64,000 bases of DNA from Acidobacteriota bacterium. Its GTDB lineage: Bacteria; Acidobacteriota; Terriglobia; Bryobacterales; Bryobacteraceae. Each line of letters begins with the position of its first letter. Position 1 is the stretch's first letter. The stretch is from positions 125,307-189,306 of the forward strand of contig JAFDVS010000009.1 of the NCBI GenBank assembly GCA_018268935.1. The letters are read 5' to 3'. Of this stretch, positions 19,646 to 28,084 are shown one piece after another. Position numbers and translations under genes: made by a program. The notes under the pieces are model-generated. The model was given only the letters and a program-made list of their open reading frames with translations, had not been told where the DNA came from and did not search any database.

Positions 19646-20058
19646 GTCAGCGAGCCCGTCGGCACGTATTTCGTACTGTCGGGCTATGCGGCCTATCCAT
19701 ACCTGTCCGTTGACGGTTCGGGCATCCAACGATGATCGGCGTCTGGCTCCCGGGGCTGGCTGTCTTTGTGCCATGGCGCAGTTCGGCGATTACGCCTTAT
19801 GGCCTGACGATCGGACTCGCCGCCTTGGCTGTTTGCTGCTGGCAAGAAGCCGGAGAGTCATGGCACAGAAACCTCCTTTGTCATGATCTTCCGCCCGCCT
19901 CGCTTTCGAACCTCCAAGTGTTCTCCCCCACCGCTGCACCCATCGTAAAAACCGATGCCTCACATCCACTCTTTGTCAGAATCGAACAATCTCCTTGTCG
20001 CGTCTGGATAGGTGTGCGGGGAGCAAACCCCACGACAAAACCACAAGGAGAACCACAC
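19646..20058. other. 413-bp stretch without a recognised gene
   Basis: An open frame enters the next gene from 19732, but its upstream part has no protein character and lacks a ribosome site, so I treat it as read-through. A short minus-strand frame (19571-19774) is likewise unconvincing. The right copy of the 16-bp repeat lies at 19730-19745. AAGGAG ahead of the next gene sits at 20045-20050. I see no RNA gene or terminator here. Confidence 0.4.
19730..19745 (+). repeat. 16-bp direct repeat, right copy
   Basis: Identical to 17934-17949 (CGATGATCGGCGTCTG). It lies 85 bp downstream of the stop of the orphan gene at 18014, so the two copies enclose about 1.8 kb of lower-GC DNA. Confidence 0.5.
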
Positions 20059-20502
20059 ATGAAACACCTCTTCACCTTCTTGGCTTTCGCCGCCCTGGCG
20101 ATGCCTATGATGGCCGACTCCCAGGCCTTCCGCGGGATCATCGGCGACGCCGCCAACATCCAGCGCGACGCCGAAAAACTCAGCCGCGACCTCAAGCAGA
20201 AGGCCCTCGACGAGGCCAAACTCAAGGAAGACATCACCACCCTCAACGCCGATGTCGCCAAACTCAAACAGGACGTCGCCGAACTGGATGGCAAACTCTC
20301 TTCCATGACCGAAGCGCAAAAAAAGGACTGGGAACTCGTGAAGACCAAGGCCGAATTGATCACCATCTTCGCCGGCCGTAAGGCCACGCTGATGGAATCG
20401 GGTGAATTCAAAAAGAACCGGTCCATCCTCCGCGCACATGCTGACGGCATCGCCAAACGCGCCGCCATGCTGCAGCAGACCGTGAACCGGCTGGATAAGT
20501 AA
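20059..20502 (+). CDS. Small exported coiled-coil protein
   Basis: 147 residues from the ATG at 20059, chosen because AAGGAG stands 8 bp upstream and a good signal peptide follows (MKHLFTFLAFAALAMPMMADSQ). The mature part is almost entirely alpha-helical: IQRDAEKLSRDLKQKAL, LKEDITTLNADVAKLKQDV and ELDGKLSSMTEAQKKDW show clear heptads with no cysteine, so it is not a lipoprotein. It resembles Lpp- or Slp-like periplasmic coiled coils in layout only. Function is unknown. A stem-loop follows 18 nt after the stop. Confidence 0.72.
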   Translation: MKHLFTFLAFAALAMPMMADSQAFRGIIGDAANIQRDAEKLSRDLKQKALDEAKLKEDITTLNADVAKLKQDVAELDGKLSSMTEAQKKDWELVKTKAELITIFAGRKATLMESGEFKKNRSILRAHADGIAKRAAMLQQTVNRLDK

Positions 20503-20519
20503 CAATCGGCCCGCATGAC

Positions 20520-20562
20520 GCGGGAGGCGCCATCCATCGCGCCGGCGGATTGCACCTCCCGC
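20520..20562 (+). terminator. Stem-loop after the coiled-coil gene (possible terminator)
   Basis: GCGGGAGG at 20520-20527 pairs perfectly with CCTCCCGC at 20555-20562. An alternative inner pairing GGCGC (20526-20530) with GCGCC (20539-20543) competes with it. There is no U-tract, so it would not be a classical intrinsic terminator; it may instead stabilise the transcript end. Confidence 0.35.
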
Positions 20563-20766
20563 ACGAAGCCCGGTGAACTAAACCGCTATCGCAGTACCAT
20601 ATCGCTCGCGGCAATCGCGCCTGCCCTGCGGCAGCAGTCACGTGCATTCAAAATAATTGTTGCGCCAATAACTGTCCCATTCTCAATAAACTCACCCCTT
20701 TATCTTCCGTAATTCCTTCCCCGTTCCGGCTCCCTTCTCCTAAACTCGAATCGGAGGTCTCAAATC

Positions 20767-21585
20767 ATGACCCGCTCCGAGCAATCCAGGATCAACGGCG
20801 CGCGTTCGCGTGGGGCTACCACGCCAGAAGGCCGTGCCCGCTCTGCCCTCAATCACACCAAGCATGGCATGCATTCTTCGGCCGTCGTGCTCGAAACCGA
20901 ATCGAAGGAAATCTTCCACGAACTCGCCAACCTCTATCACGGCGTCTTCCTCCCGCTTGACCCCTTCGAGTCCGATCTCGTCAACAGCCTCGTCCAATCC
21001 CGTTGGAAGATCCGCCGCCTCGAAGCAATTCACTCCGCCGAACTGAACCTCGCCATCACCGAGCATCGCGCCGAACACATCCAAAAATACGGTCCCGGTA
21101 TCCAGTCGCCCGACCTCCTCCACGCGCTCGCCTACCGCACCAACGGAAAATACCTCGAAACTCTCGACAAACACCTCGACCGCCAGGAACGCCTGTTCAC
21201 CCGCACCTACCGCAATCTATCAAAATATCGCAAGGATCACCCGCTGCCTTCCATCGAGGAACTGCAAGACCTGGATCAGGACTTCCCGTCAAACACCGAA
21301 ACGCAAAATGAAGCATTCGAACCCGAGACGCCGCCCGATCCAACACCCGAACCTGTGCCGGAAATCGAAAAGGAGCGATTCGAACCCGAGAAACCCGATC
21401 CCGTCCCCACGGAACCCCAACCCGAGCCCAAACCTCTCCCGGATCCCCCTGATCGCTTCGCTCTCTGGCCGCCGGAAGTGCGCTTCATGGTGGACAACTA
21501 CCCACCCATCCGTGAGATGTTTCTCGAGGCAATCGAAACCGAAACGAAACTGGGGAGGATCAAACCGTATAAGGGCTCGCACTAA
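20767..21585 (+). CDS. Lineage-specific protein with NGARSxGxxTxEGxxRS motif and Pro/Glu-rich tail
   Basis: 272 residues; CGGAGGT precedes the ATG. The N-terminus RINGARSRGATTPEGRARS followed by NHTKHGMHS is a motif I recognise from a large, multi-copy family of hypothetical proteins in Acidobacteria and some Proteobacteria; no function is known. The middle (about 45-165) is helical and charged. Residues about 175-235 form a Pro/Glu-rich low-complexity tract (repeated EPE, PEP, DPxPxP units), and the last 35 residues (FALWPPEVRFMVDNYPPIREM) look folded. A DNA-binding role has been guessed for the N-terminal motif but is unproven. The stop shares four bases with the convergent pspC gene. Confidence 0.75.
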   Translation: MTRSEQSRINGARSRGATTPEGRARSALNHTKHGMHSSAVVLETESKEIFHELANLYHGVFLPLDPFESDLVNSLVQSRWKIRRLEAIHSAELNLAITEHRAEHIQKYGPGIQSPDLLHALAYRTNGKYLETLDKHLDRQERLFTRTYRNLSKYRKDHPLPSIEELQDLDQDFPSNTETQNEAFEPETPPDPTPEPVPEIEKERFEPEKPDPVPTEPQPEPKPLPDPPDRFALWPPEVRFMVDNYPPIREMFLEAIETETKLGRIKPYKGSH

Positions 21586-21911
21586 ACGGTATGCGGTGCG
21601 CCATGCGGAGCCATGATCCGTTCCTCCACCGGCATGATCATCCACACCACCAGGTAGGCGATCGCGCCCGGAAGAAATCCCGTAATCGCGGCCACTGCCA
21701 CGGTGAGAATTCGTACCAACGTCACGTCCACATTCAGATACTTGGCAAGACCGGAGCAGATACCGGCGATCTTCTTGTCATACGCCAGCCGGTATAGCCG
21801 CTTGGGAGCCTCATGCGCATGTTCGGCCTCCCAGACAGGAGTCGATTTCCCGCAGGCCGGACAGAATCTGGCCTCAGCGGCCACTTCGCGTCCACAGTGT
21901 GAGCAGTACAT
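21582..21911 (-). CDS. PspC domain protein with N-terminal zinc ribbon
   Basis: 109 residues. A zinc-ribbon with CSHC and CPAC pairs (residues 3-6 and 18-21) is followed by a PspC domain: RLYRLAYDKKIAGICSGLAKYLN and VDVTLVRILTVAVA, then a transmembrane helix ending in LVVWMIMP. PspC proteins in E. coli belong to the phage-shock envelope-stress response; this zinc-ribbon fusion is frequent in other phyla. No pspA is near, so a stress role is only suggestive. The stop (TAG) lies within the CTAA shared with the preceding convergent gene. Confidence 0.87.
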   Translation of the reverse strand: MYCSHCGREVAAEARFCPACGKSTPVWEAEHAHEAPKRLYRLAYDKKIAGICSGLAKYLNVDVTLVRILTVAVAAITGFLPGAIAYLVVWMIMPVEERIMAPHGAPHTV

Positions 21912-22050
21912 AAGCGGATCTCCTGTTCAGGAAGACGAGCCGCCCGCAACGAATGTTCCTTCGTTCACGCTGTTGCCTCTCGTTCACGCTCGTGCGGCCC
22001 TAACCAGCTGATTCTGCATTGTGGCCCGCACCGTGCATGGAGCGGCTGCA

Positions 22051-22782
22051 ATGAAATCGCGCATTATCTCCCTACTGCTCCATGTGGGGGCAGTCTTCGC
22101 CATGCTGCACCTCTCCGCGATGATCGACGTGCAGCGGCCACAAACCGTGATCCAGATCGCCGATACGAAGATCGTTTATCACCCCGACAAGCCGCCCCCG
22201 TTGCCCGAAAACGACGCAGGTGGCGGTGGACGCGATGTTCTTCCCGCAAGTTTAGGCGAACCACCCAAAGCGGCGCCGCGCCAGTTCCTGCCGCCTACCG
22301 CGCGGCACTCCGATCATGTGCCCGCGCTGCCGGTGGAGCCTACCATCGCGGGGCTCGCCGATGGCGATCAGCCCGTCGTCATCGGCCTGCCCGGCGGCGT
22401 CCCCGGACCCCCTTCCGATGGCCGCGGCGGACCCGCTGGGATTGGCTCGGGGCCAGGACGCGGCATAGGACCTGGCGGCGGTGATGGCATCGCCGGCCGC
22501 GGCCAACTGGGTTGGAGCGAAGGACCCACCGTGCTCTATCAGCTCGAGCCCGAATACTCCGAAGAAGCCCGCAAAGCGCGATTGACCGGCACCGTCGTGT
22601 TGTTCGTGACCATCGACGAGAAAGGGCGCGTCAGCCATGTCGAAGTGCGCCAGTCGCTCGGCCTCGGGCTCGACGAAAAAGCGATCGAGGCCATCCGCAA
22701 ATGGCGCTTTCGCCCGGCCAGGAAAGACGGCAAACCCGTCACCAGCACCGCCATCGTCGATGTCGGCTTCCACCTGCTCTAG
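22051..22782 (+). CDS. TonB family energy transducer
   Basis: 243 residues from the ATG at 22051 (GGAG about 9 bp upstream); a GTG ten codons earlier is less likely. One N-terminal membrane helix (IISLLLHVGAVFAMLHLSA), a Pro/Gly-rich periplasmic linker (about 45-160, including a Gly-rich GPGRGIGPGGGDG run) and a C-terminal TonB domain (PEYSEEARKARLTGTVVLF, then IEAIRKWRFRPARKDGKPV). It would couple the proton-motive force to TonB-dependent receptors; two such receptors lie at 31308 and 58292. No exbB or exbD is adjacent. Confidence 0.87.
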   Translation: MKSRIISLLLHVGAVFAMLHLSAMIDVQRPQTVIQIADTKIVYHPDKPPPLPENDAGGGGRDVLPASLGEPPKAAPRQFLPPTARHSDHVPALPVEPTIAGLADGDQPVVIGLPGGVPGPPSDGRGGPAGIGSGPGRGIGPGGGDGIAGRGQLGWSEGPTVLYQLEPEYSEEARKARLTGTVVLFVTIDEKGRVSHVEVRQSLGLGLDEKAIEAIRKWRFRPARKDGKPVTSTAIVDVGFHLL

Positions 22783-22787
22783 ACGCT

Positions 22788-24206
22788 TTATTCGTTGTAC
22801 GGCAGCGGCAGGTAGTCGTAGTCGAGAATCATCTTCTCCTGCAGTGCAACGCCGAGCTGCCGCTGGATCGCTGCATACTCCGGCTTGCCCGCCAGATTGT
22901 GAAATTCGTTCGGATCGGCCTGCAGATCATATAGCTCCAGCACGGCGCGTTTGCCGAAGTAGATTCGTTCGTGTTCCGGCTTCAGCTTGCCCGCCTGGTG
23001 GGCCTTGAGGATATCCTGCCAGCCGGGGTCGGCGGCGCTGTCTACCGGCCAGTATTCCATCTGCGGCGTGCAGTTGAAGATCAGTTTGTACCGCTCATTG
23101 CGCACGCAACGCGACAGATCGAAGCTGTTGGCTTTCGTCTCGGCAGTGAACGTCGCTCCGCCGTGCACGTTGCGTGCGGCGAAAATGTACTCGCGGTGCT
23201 TCTCCGTTTTTCCCGTAAAGAGCGGCAGAAGGCTCTTGCCCGACATCGCCGGCAAAGGAGGCAATCCGGCGGCATCGAGAAACGTCGGCGTCACGTCTTC
23301 TCCCGACGCGAGCGCCGTTGACGACGTGCCAGGCTTGATCTTGCCCGGCCAGCGCGCCAGACAGGGTACGTTCAGCCCCGGATCGTACAGCGACCCCTTG
23401 CCATGGGGAAACGCCAGTCCGTTGTCGCCCATGAAAATGATCAGTGTGTTCTCTTTGAATCCGCGGTTCTCCAGTACATTCAGAACCGTTTGAAACTCGC
23501 TGTCCATGCGAGCCACTTCGTCGGAATAGCGGCCCAGGTCGTCTCTCACGCCTGGCAAATCCGGAAGATAAGCGGGCACCCGCAGCTTCTTCGGATCGTG
23601 CGGCTTCGGAATCGCATCGCGGTCCCACACGTGATGGGGATCGTTGAAATTTACCCACAGGAAGAACGGGCGGTGCTTCGGCGCTTTGTCCAGAAACTCG
23701 TTGATCTTCGCTTCCGTCTGGTCGCGCCGCGAGTTCTTGTCAAGCCAATCGACGCGCTTGTCCCAAGTCCGCACGCCGTGTTCATCGAAGATCTTCGTGC
23801 TCACAGGGCCAGGGTTCGCGGGCCCATCCAGATGGAACCAGCGCCGGCAAACGCCCGTAAAATAGCCCTTCTTCCGCAGCAACTCCGGCAGCGTCGGAAT
23901 GTCCGCAGGCAGCGGCGAGGTGAAGCGCCCCATGCGGCAGGCCACCGGCGATCGCCCCGTGAGAAACGCCGTCCGCGACGGCACGCACTGTGGGGCCGCG
24001 GTGAACATCTTGTCCAACCGCATGCCCTCGCGCGCGAACCGGTCCAGGTTCGGCGTTTGAATCACAGGGTCGCCATAGGCACCCAGGAAAGGAACGGAAT
24101 GATCGTCGCTCAGAATGAAGACAAGATTGGGCAGCGTGCTGGCTGCGCCTGCTTGACTCGCGGCGAGCAGTCCTGCGGCCAGTTGACGGCGATTCAGTTT
24201 CGACAT
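22788..24206 (-). CDS. Exported sulfatase
   Basis: 472 residues. A Tat-like N-terminus (LNRRQLAAGLLAASQAGAAS) precedes the alkaline-phosphatase-fold sulfatase domain. Asp34-Asp35 in ILSDDHS bind Ca, Cys74 in CVPSRTA is the residue converted to formylglycine, and FMGDNGLAFPHGKGSLYDPG and NERYKLI complete the S1-type pattern. It hydrolyses a sulfate ester, most likely on a polysaccharide, in the periplasm or outside the cell. It is the last gene of a minus-strand unit with two Gfo/Idh/MocA genes (3-bp gap). The substrate is not predictable. Confidence 0.92.
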   Translation of the reverse strand: MSKLNRRQLAAGLLAASQAGAASTLPNLVFILSDDHSVPFLGAYGDPVIQTPNLDRFAREGMRLDKMFTAAPQCVPSRTAFLTGRSPVACRMGRFTSPLPADIPTLPELLRKKGYFTGVCRRWFHLDGPANPGPVSTKIFDEHGVRTWDKRVDWLDKNSRRDQTEAKINEFLDKAPKHRPFFLWVNFNDPHHVWDRDAIPKPHDPKKLRVPAYLPDLPGVRDDLGRYSDEVARMDSEFQTVLNVLENRGFKENTLIIFMGDNGLAFPHGKGSLYDPGLNVPCLARWPGKIKPGTSSTALASGEDVTPTFLDAAGLPPLPAMSGKSLLPLFTGKTEKHREYIFAARNVHGGATFTAETKANSFDLSRCVRNERYKLIFNCTPQMEYWPVDSAADPGWQDILKAHQAGKLKPEHERIYFGKRAVLELYDLQADPNEFHNLAGKPEYAAIQRQLGVALQEKMILDYDYLPLPYNE

Positions 24207-24209
24207 TGC

Positions 24210-25559
24210 TCAGACTTTCTCCGGCATCGTGTAGGGAGCACGCCAGGTGCGGCCCAGCATCTTGTTGGCCTCGGCGTCGTTCTTCACCTTCTCCGTTGCT
24301 CCATCGAAATGGATCATCCGGCCCGTCCGCTGTGCAATGTTCGCCAGATGCGCCAGCGAACTCGACATGTGAATCTCGCGCGCGCCTGCGTTCAGATCCG
24401 CCGCCCGGCGGCTGCGCAACGCCTTCACGAAGTTCTCAAAGTGCGGCAGATCAGTGATGTCGTTCGTGCCGGTGGCCTTCGGCCCTGGCGTGCGCTTCGG
24501 CCCAAGGAACGTGTAGTAGCTCGAATAATCGGGCAGGATCATGTAGCCTTCGGTACCCACGAAGATGACTCCCACTACGTTCTTCTTGTCCAGGAACGGA
24601 TACTCGGCGCCCATGCCGGCTTCGGTGTTCGTATAGCCCCCGCGTGTTTCAAAGGACACCAGCACATCGCGGTTCGCCCATTCGAACATAATGGACTGCA
24701 CCTGCGGCGCCTGCTGCTGATCCTTGTGCACATAGGCGCCGCCCATCGAGACAATCTTGCTCGGGTGCGTGTCCAGATCGAGAGCCCAGCGCATGATGTC
24801 GAGTTCATGCACGCCCTGGTTGCCGATCTCGCCGGCGCCGTAATCCCACATCAGGTGCCAGCCGTTCCCCGAGGAGCCTTGAATCGCCTTCGAATAGGGG
24901 ACCTTCGGCGCGGGGCCCAGCCAGCGGTCCCAATCAAGACCTTCGGGCACTGGCGATGGCGCGGGCTTCGGAATTGCGCCGCGATACTTGAACGCCACGC
25001 CGCGAGTCAGGTACACGCGCCCGATGACGCCTTCCTTCAGTTTGCGGATGCCTTCCACGATTTGTGGGCTGGAACGGTTCTGCGTGCCGTGCGCCACAAT
25101 GCGGTCGTACTTCTTCGCGGCCTCAATCACCTTCGGGCCTTCTTGGATATTGTGCGTGCCGGGCTTCTCCAGATACACGTCCTTGCCTGCTTGGCAGGCC
25201 CACACCGCGCCGAGCGCGTGCCAGTGGTTCGGTGTGGCGAACGACACCACATCGATCTCCTTGTTGTCGAAGACCTGGCGCATGTCGGTCATCATCTCCG
25301 GCTTGCGGCCCGAAGCCTGCTCCTGTTCCGATACACGCTGCGCCAGCAACTTGCTATCGACATCGCACATGGCGGCGATCTCGACATTCTGCCCCTGCAG
25401 AGCGTTGTAGGCCTTGATGTGATCGCGCCCACGGCCGCGCAGGCCGACAATGGCCACGCGGATGCGATCATTGGGACCGCGCTTGTTGGCCGCAAATACG
25501 GGAGCGGCCAGCAGGCCGGCGGAGGTTACCAGAAACGAACGGCGATGCTGTTGGGACAT
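24210..25559 (-). CDS. Exported Gfo/Idh/MocA family oxidoreductase
   Basis: 449 residues. A Tat signal with the RRSFL motif (QQHRRSFLVTSAGLLAAPVFA) is followed by the NAD(P)-binding Rossmann motif AIVGLRGRGRDH and CDVD (acidic end of beta-2). EKPGTHN marks the conserved catalytic-Lys segment. Proteins of this Tat-exported branch are plentiful in Acidobacteria, Planctomycetes and Bacteroidetes and act on sugars and sugar derivatives, sometimes as redox-neutral glycosidases with tightly bound NAD. The neighbouring sulfatase and second oxidoreductase support glycan processing. Confidence 0.88.
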   Translation of the reverse strand: MSQQHRRSFLVTSAGLLAAPVFAANKRGPNDRIRVAIVGLRGRGRDHIKAYNALQGQNVEIAAMCDVDSKLLAQRVSEQEQASGRKPEMMTDMRQVFDNKEIDVVSFATPNHWHALGAVWACQAGKDVYLEKPGTHNIQEGPKVIEAAKKYDRIVAHGTQNRSSPQIVEGIRKLKEGVIGRVYLTRGVAFKYRGAIPKPAPSPVPEGLDWDRWLGPAPKVPYSKAIQGSSGNGWHLMWDYGAGEIGNQGVHELDIMRWALDLDTHPSKIVSMGGAYVHKDQQQAPQVQSIMFEWANRDVLVSFETRGGYTNTEAGMGAEYPFLDKKNVVGVIFVGTEGYMILPDYSSYYTFLGPKRTPGPKATGTNDITDLPHFENFVKALRSRRAADLNAGAREIHMSSSLAHLANIAQRTGRMIHFDGATEKVKNDAEANKMLGRTWRAPYTMPEKV

Positions 25560-25595
25560 TCCAACAGCATTGTACAGACTCTTGCTCGGTGGTTG

Positions 25596-26921
25596 CTAAA
25601 CGGTGGCCGGGTCAGGGTGCACATAGGGCTTGCGGTACGGCCGCGCCAGCAACCGGTTCGCTTCCGCATCGCCCACTACCTGCTGCTTCGCCGCATCCCA
25701 GCGCAGGCTGCGTCCCAATTGCAGCGAGAGGTTCGCCAATATGCAACTGGCCGTCGAAATGTGGCCCTGCTCAATATCGGCAACCGGCTTGCTCCGCTTC
25801 TCAATGGCCGCAAGAAAATCCAGCATGTGATGACGGATGGCCGGCGCCACATGGCGCTCCAGCGCGGGCTCGGTTTCATCCTCCGGATAGCGCGCCAGCT
25901 CATACACCACCTTGCGCGACACGGCTTCGCCCGCGCCCAGCGGCCGGAAGTCGTACCCGTTCACGCTGCATTGCAGCGTGCCCTTGTCCCCGTAGAACGT
26001 CGCGGCCCATGGATACTGCGGGTCCGGCGCATGCCCGTAGGTGCGATGCGTCCACACCACCGGGAACTCTTCAAAGTCGAAAGTCGCCGACTGCGTGTCC
26101 GTGATGTTTGCCTTGCTCGCCTTGTCAATGAGGATGCCGCCCGAGGAACTGACACGCTTCGGCCAACCAAGATCAGCCATCCAGCGCACCATGTCCAGCA
26201 TGTGGATGCACATGTCCCCGACGATGCCGTTGCCGTATTCCATGAAGGCGCGCCAGCGGCGTGGATGTGTCAGTTCGTTGTAAGGCCGCATCGGCGCGGG
26301 TCCGGTCCACGTCTCGTAATCCAGGTAGTCCGGCGCCGCGGTGTCCGGCGGATTGTTTCGCGCCCGCATGTGGTAGTAACAGCAGATGTCGACATAGCCG
26401 ATCTTGCCCAGCAGGCCGGTCTTCAGAAAGCGGTCGCGAGCCTCCACAAGGTGCGGCGTGCTGCGGCGCTGCGTGCCCACCTGCACCACACGCTTGTACT
26501 TGCGCGCCGCGGTCAGCATCGCCTGGCCTTCCACAATGTCCACGCTGATCGGCTTCTGTACATAGATGTCTATGCCTGCCTTCGCCGCGGCGATCATCGG
26601 CAGCGCGTGCCAGTGGTCCGGCGTGGCGATCAGAACGATGTCCAGATCCTTCTGGTTCAACATCTCCCTGTAGTCGGAAAAGGTGCGTGGCTTCTTCTTC
26701 GATACCTGCCGCGTGGCGACAATGTCCGCAGCTTCAGCCAGCATGCGCTTGTCCACGTCACAGAGGGATACCACCTCCACAGGAGCCACCTGGATCAGGC
26801 GCAGCAGGTCGCACTTGCCATACCATCCGGTGCCGATCAAACCAACCCGTTTCTTCGTTTGTGCAGCCAGTTGCGAGGCATACACGGCCGCGCCCGTATG
26901 AACGAATTGCCGACGGTTCAT
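25596..26921 (-). CDS. Exported Gfo/Idh/MocA family oxidoreductase
   Basis: 441 residues, a distant paralogue of the next gene downstream. The N-terminus MNRRQFVHTGAAVYASQLAA resembles a Tat signal; GLIGTGWYGKCDLL and LCDVD form the NAD(P)-binding fold and QKPISVD the catalytic-Lys region. It opens the minus-strand unit (37-bp gap to the second oxidoreductase, then the sulfatase). The ATG is 14 nt from the shared TATACT palindrome and has no ribosome site, so the transcript may be leaderless. The substrate is presumably a sugar derivative. Confidence 0.88.
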   Translation of the reverse strand: MNRRQFVHTGAAVYASQLAAQTKKRVGLIGTGWYGKCDLLRLIQVAPVEVVSLCDVDKRMLAEAADIVATRQVSKKKPRTFSDYREMLNQKDLDIVLIATPDHWHALPMIAAAKAGIDIYVQKPISVDIVEGQAMLTAARKYKRVVQVGTQRRSTPHLVEARDRFLKTGLLGKIGYVDICCYYHMRARNNPPDTAAPDYLDYETWTGPAPMRPYNELTHPRRWRAFMEYGNGIVGDMCIHMLDMVRWMADLGWPKRVSSSGGILIDKASKANITDTQSATFDFEEFPVVWTHRTYGHAPDPQYPWAATFYGDKGTLQCSVNGYDFRPLGAGEAVSRKVVYELARYPEDETEPALERHVAPAIRHHMLDFLAAIEKRSKPVADIEQGHISTASCILANLSLQLGRSLRWDAAKQQVVGDAEANRLLARPYRKPYVHPDPATV

Positions 26922-26930
26922 GATGAGAAA

Positions 26931-26938
26931 AGTATACT
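26931..26938. promoter_or_regulatory. Palindromic AGTATACT, possible shared -10 of two divergent promoters
   Basis: AGTATACT sits in the 26-bp space between the two divergent starts (26921 minus, 26948 plus). Each strand reads TATACT, a near-consensus -10 box, ending 9 nt from each start codon. Neither gene has a Shine-Dalgarno sequence, so both mRNAs would be nearly leaderless. A TTGCCG at 26907-26912 is a poor -35 (20-bp spacing). No experimental data; inference from position. Confidence 0.4.
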
Positions 26939-26947
26939 TGAATAGCT

Positions 26948-28084
26948 ATGCGTCCCACTCTTCCCGTCCTTCTATTTGCCCTGTCGCTTCAGGCGGACGA
27001 TTTATCCCACCTGATGACGCTGAAGACCTATTCCCAGGAGCGTATCTCCTCGTTTGACCGAGACGGCGCCAACGACGATGGCGGCCGCAAAAACCCTTTA
27101 AAACCGGGGGAAACGCGGACCATCGGGGAGGTGCAGGGGCCAGGCATTCTCACCCATATGTGGTTCACCATCGCCGCGCCGGAGCCCTATCACTTAAAAC
27201 AACTCGTGCTTCGAATGTATTGGGACGGCGACCCCCTTCCGGCCGTCGAGGCTCCCATCGGCGACTTCTTCGGGCTCGGCTTGGGTGAGTACTTCGTCTA
27301 CGAATCGGGACCACTTTCGGTGGGCTCACAGAAGGCGCTCAACTGCTACTTCCCCATGCCGTTCCGCAAGTCGGCGAAGATCACCGTGACCAACGAAGGG
27401 CCGCAGAATGTGGGCTCGCTCTACTACAACTTCGACTGGCAGAAACATAAGTCCATTCCCGCCGATACGCCTTACTTCTACGCCGAGTACCGTCAGGCCA
27501 CTCCAACCCCGGGTTGGACCTCCGACTGGAAGGCCAACGGCGACCCGAAGGTCAACAACCATCCCAACCTCGATGGCAGGAATAACTACGTCATCCTCGA
27601 AGCGGAAGGGCGCGGACACTTCGTTGGCGTGACTCACTCCATCCTGCAGAACCAGGGCGCATGGTGGGGCGAAGGCGACGAGATGATCTTCATCGACGAC
27701 ATGACAAAGCCCAAGATTACCGGCACCGGATCGGAGGATTACTATCTGGGCGCGTGGTGCTATGGCGGCTGCGGCATCTCACCGTTCGGCAGCGCCAAGC
27801 CCACGTTTGCCTTCAAGCATTACGGAAACCCCATGAATGGCGGTGATGCGCGTGGGGCGAAGTGGATGGTTTACCGTTTCCATACGGATTCCCCGGTGCC
27901 CTTCGACAAGCAGTTCAAGATGACCATTGAACACGGGCACGGCAACCACCGCTCCGACAATTTCTACACCGTGGCCTATTGGTATCAGCTTGGGTCGCAC
28001 AAGAAGCGCCCGCCGCTGCCGTCGGTCGAAAAGCGGATGCCGCAGATGTACAACGTGGATGGCCCCACGGTAGGAAGGCCGTAA
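26948..28084 (+). CDS. Glycoside hydrolase family 172 (DUF2961) protein
   Basis: 378 residues with a short N-terminal signal (MRPTLPVLLFALSLQA). The DUF2961/GH172 beta-jelly-roll is recognised from GPGILTHMWFT, GDFFGLGLGEYF, WWGEGDEMIFID and GTGSEDYYLGAW. Two acidic residues fall where the characterised alpha-D-fructofuranosidase/difructose-anhydride enzyme has its catalytic pair: Glu242 and Glu263, 21 apart, as I recall the published spacing. Other GH172 enzymes act on D-arabinofuranosides. It is the first gene of a run with a sugar ABC transporter and a TonB-dependent receptor, so it probably releases a furanose that the transporter imports. Exact linkage unknown. Confidence 0.88.
   Translation: MRPTLPVLLFALSLQADDLSHLMTLKTYSQERISSFDRDGANDDGGRKNPLKPGETRTIGEVQGPGILTHMWFTIAAPEPYHLKQLVLRMYWDGDPLPAVEAPIGDFFGLGLGEYFVYESGPLSVGSQKALNCYFPMPFRKSAKITVTNEGPQNVGSLYYNFDWQKHKSIPADTPYFYAEYRQATPTPGWTSDWKANGDPKVNNHPNLDGRNNYVILEAEGRGHFVGVTHSILQNQGAWWGEGDEMIFIDDMTKPKITGTGSEDYYLGAWCYGGCGISPFGSAKPTFAFKHYGNPMNGGDARGAKWMVYRFHTDSPVPFDKQFKMTIEHGHGNHRSDNFYTVAYWYQLGSHKKRPPLPSVEKRMPQMYNVDGPTVGRP

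Noticed and set aside
23403..26945. An 1180-codon open frame on the plus strand across the sulfatase and both oxidoreductase genes
   Set aside because: It is antisense to three genes with clear family motifs, has an Arg/His/Val-rich composition typical of shadow frames in high-GC DNA, and has no domain signature.
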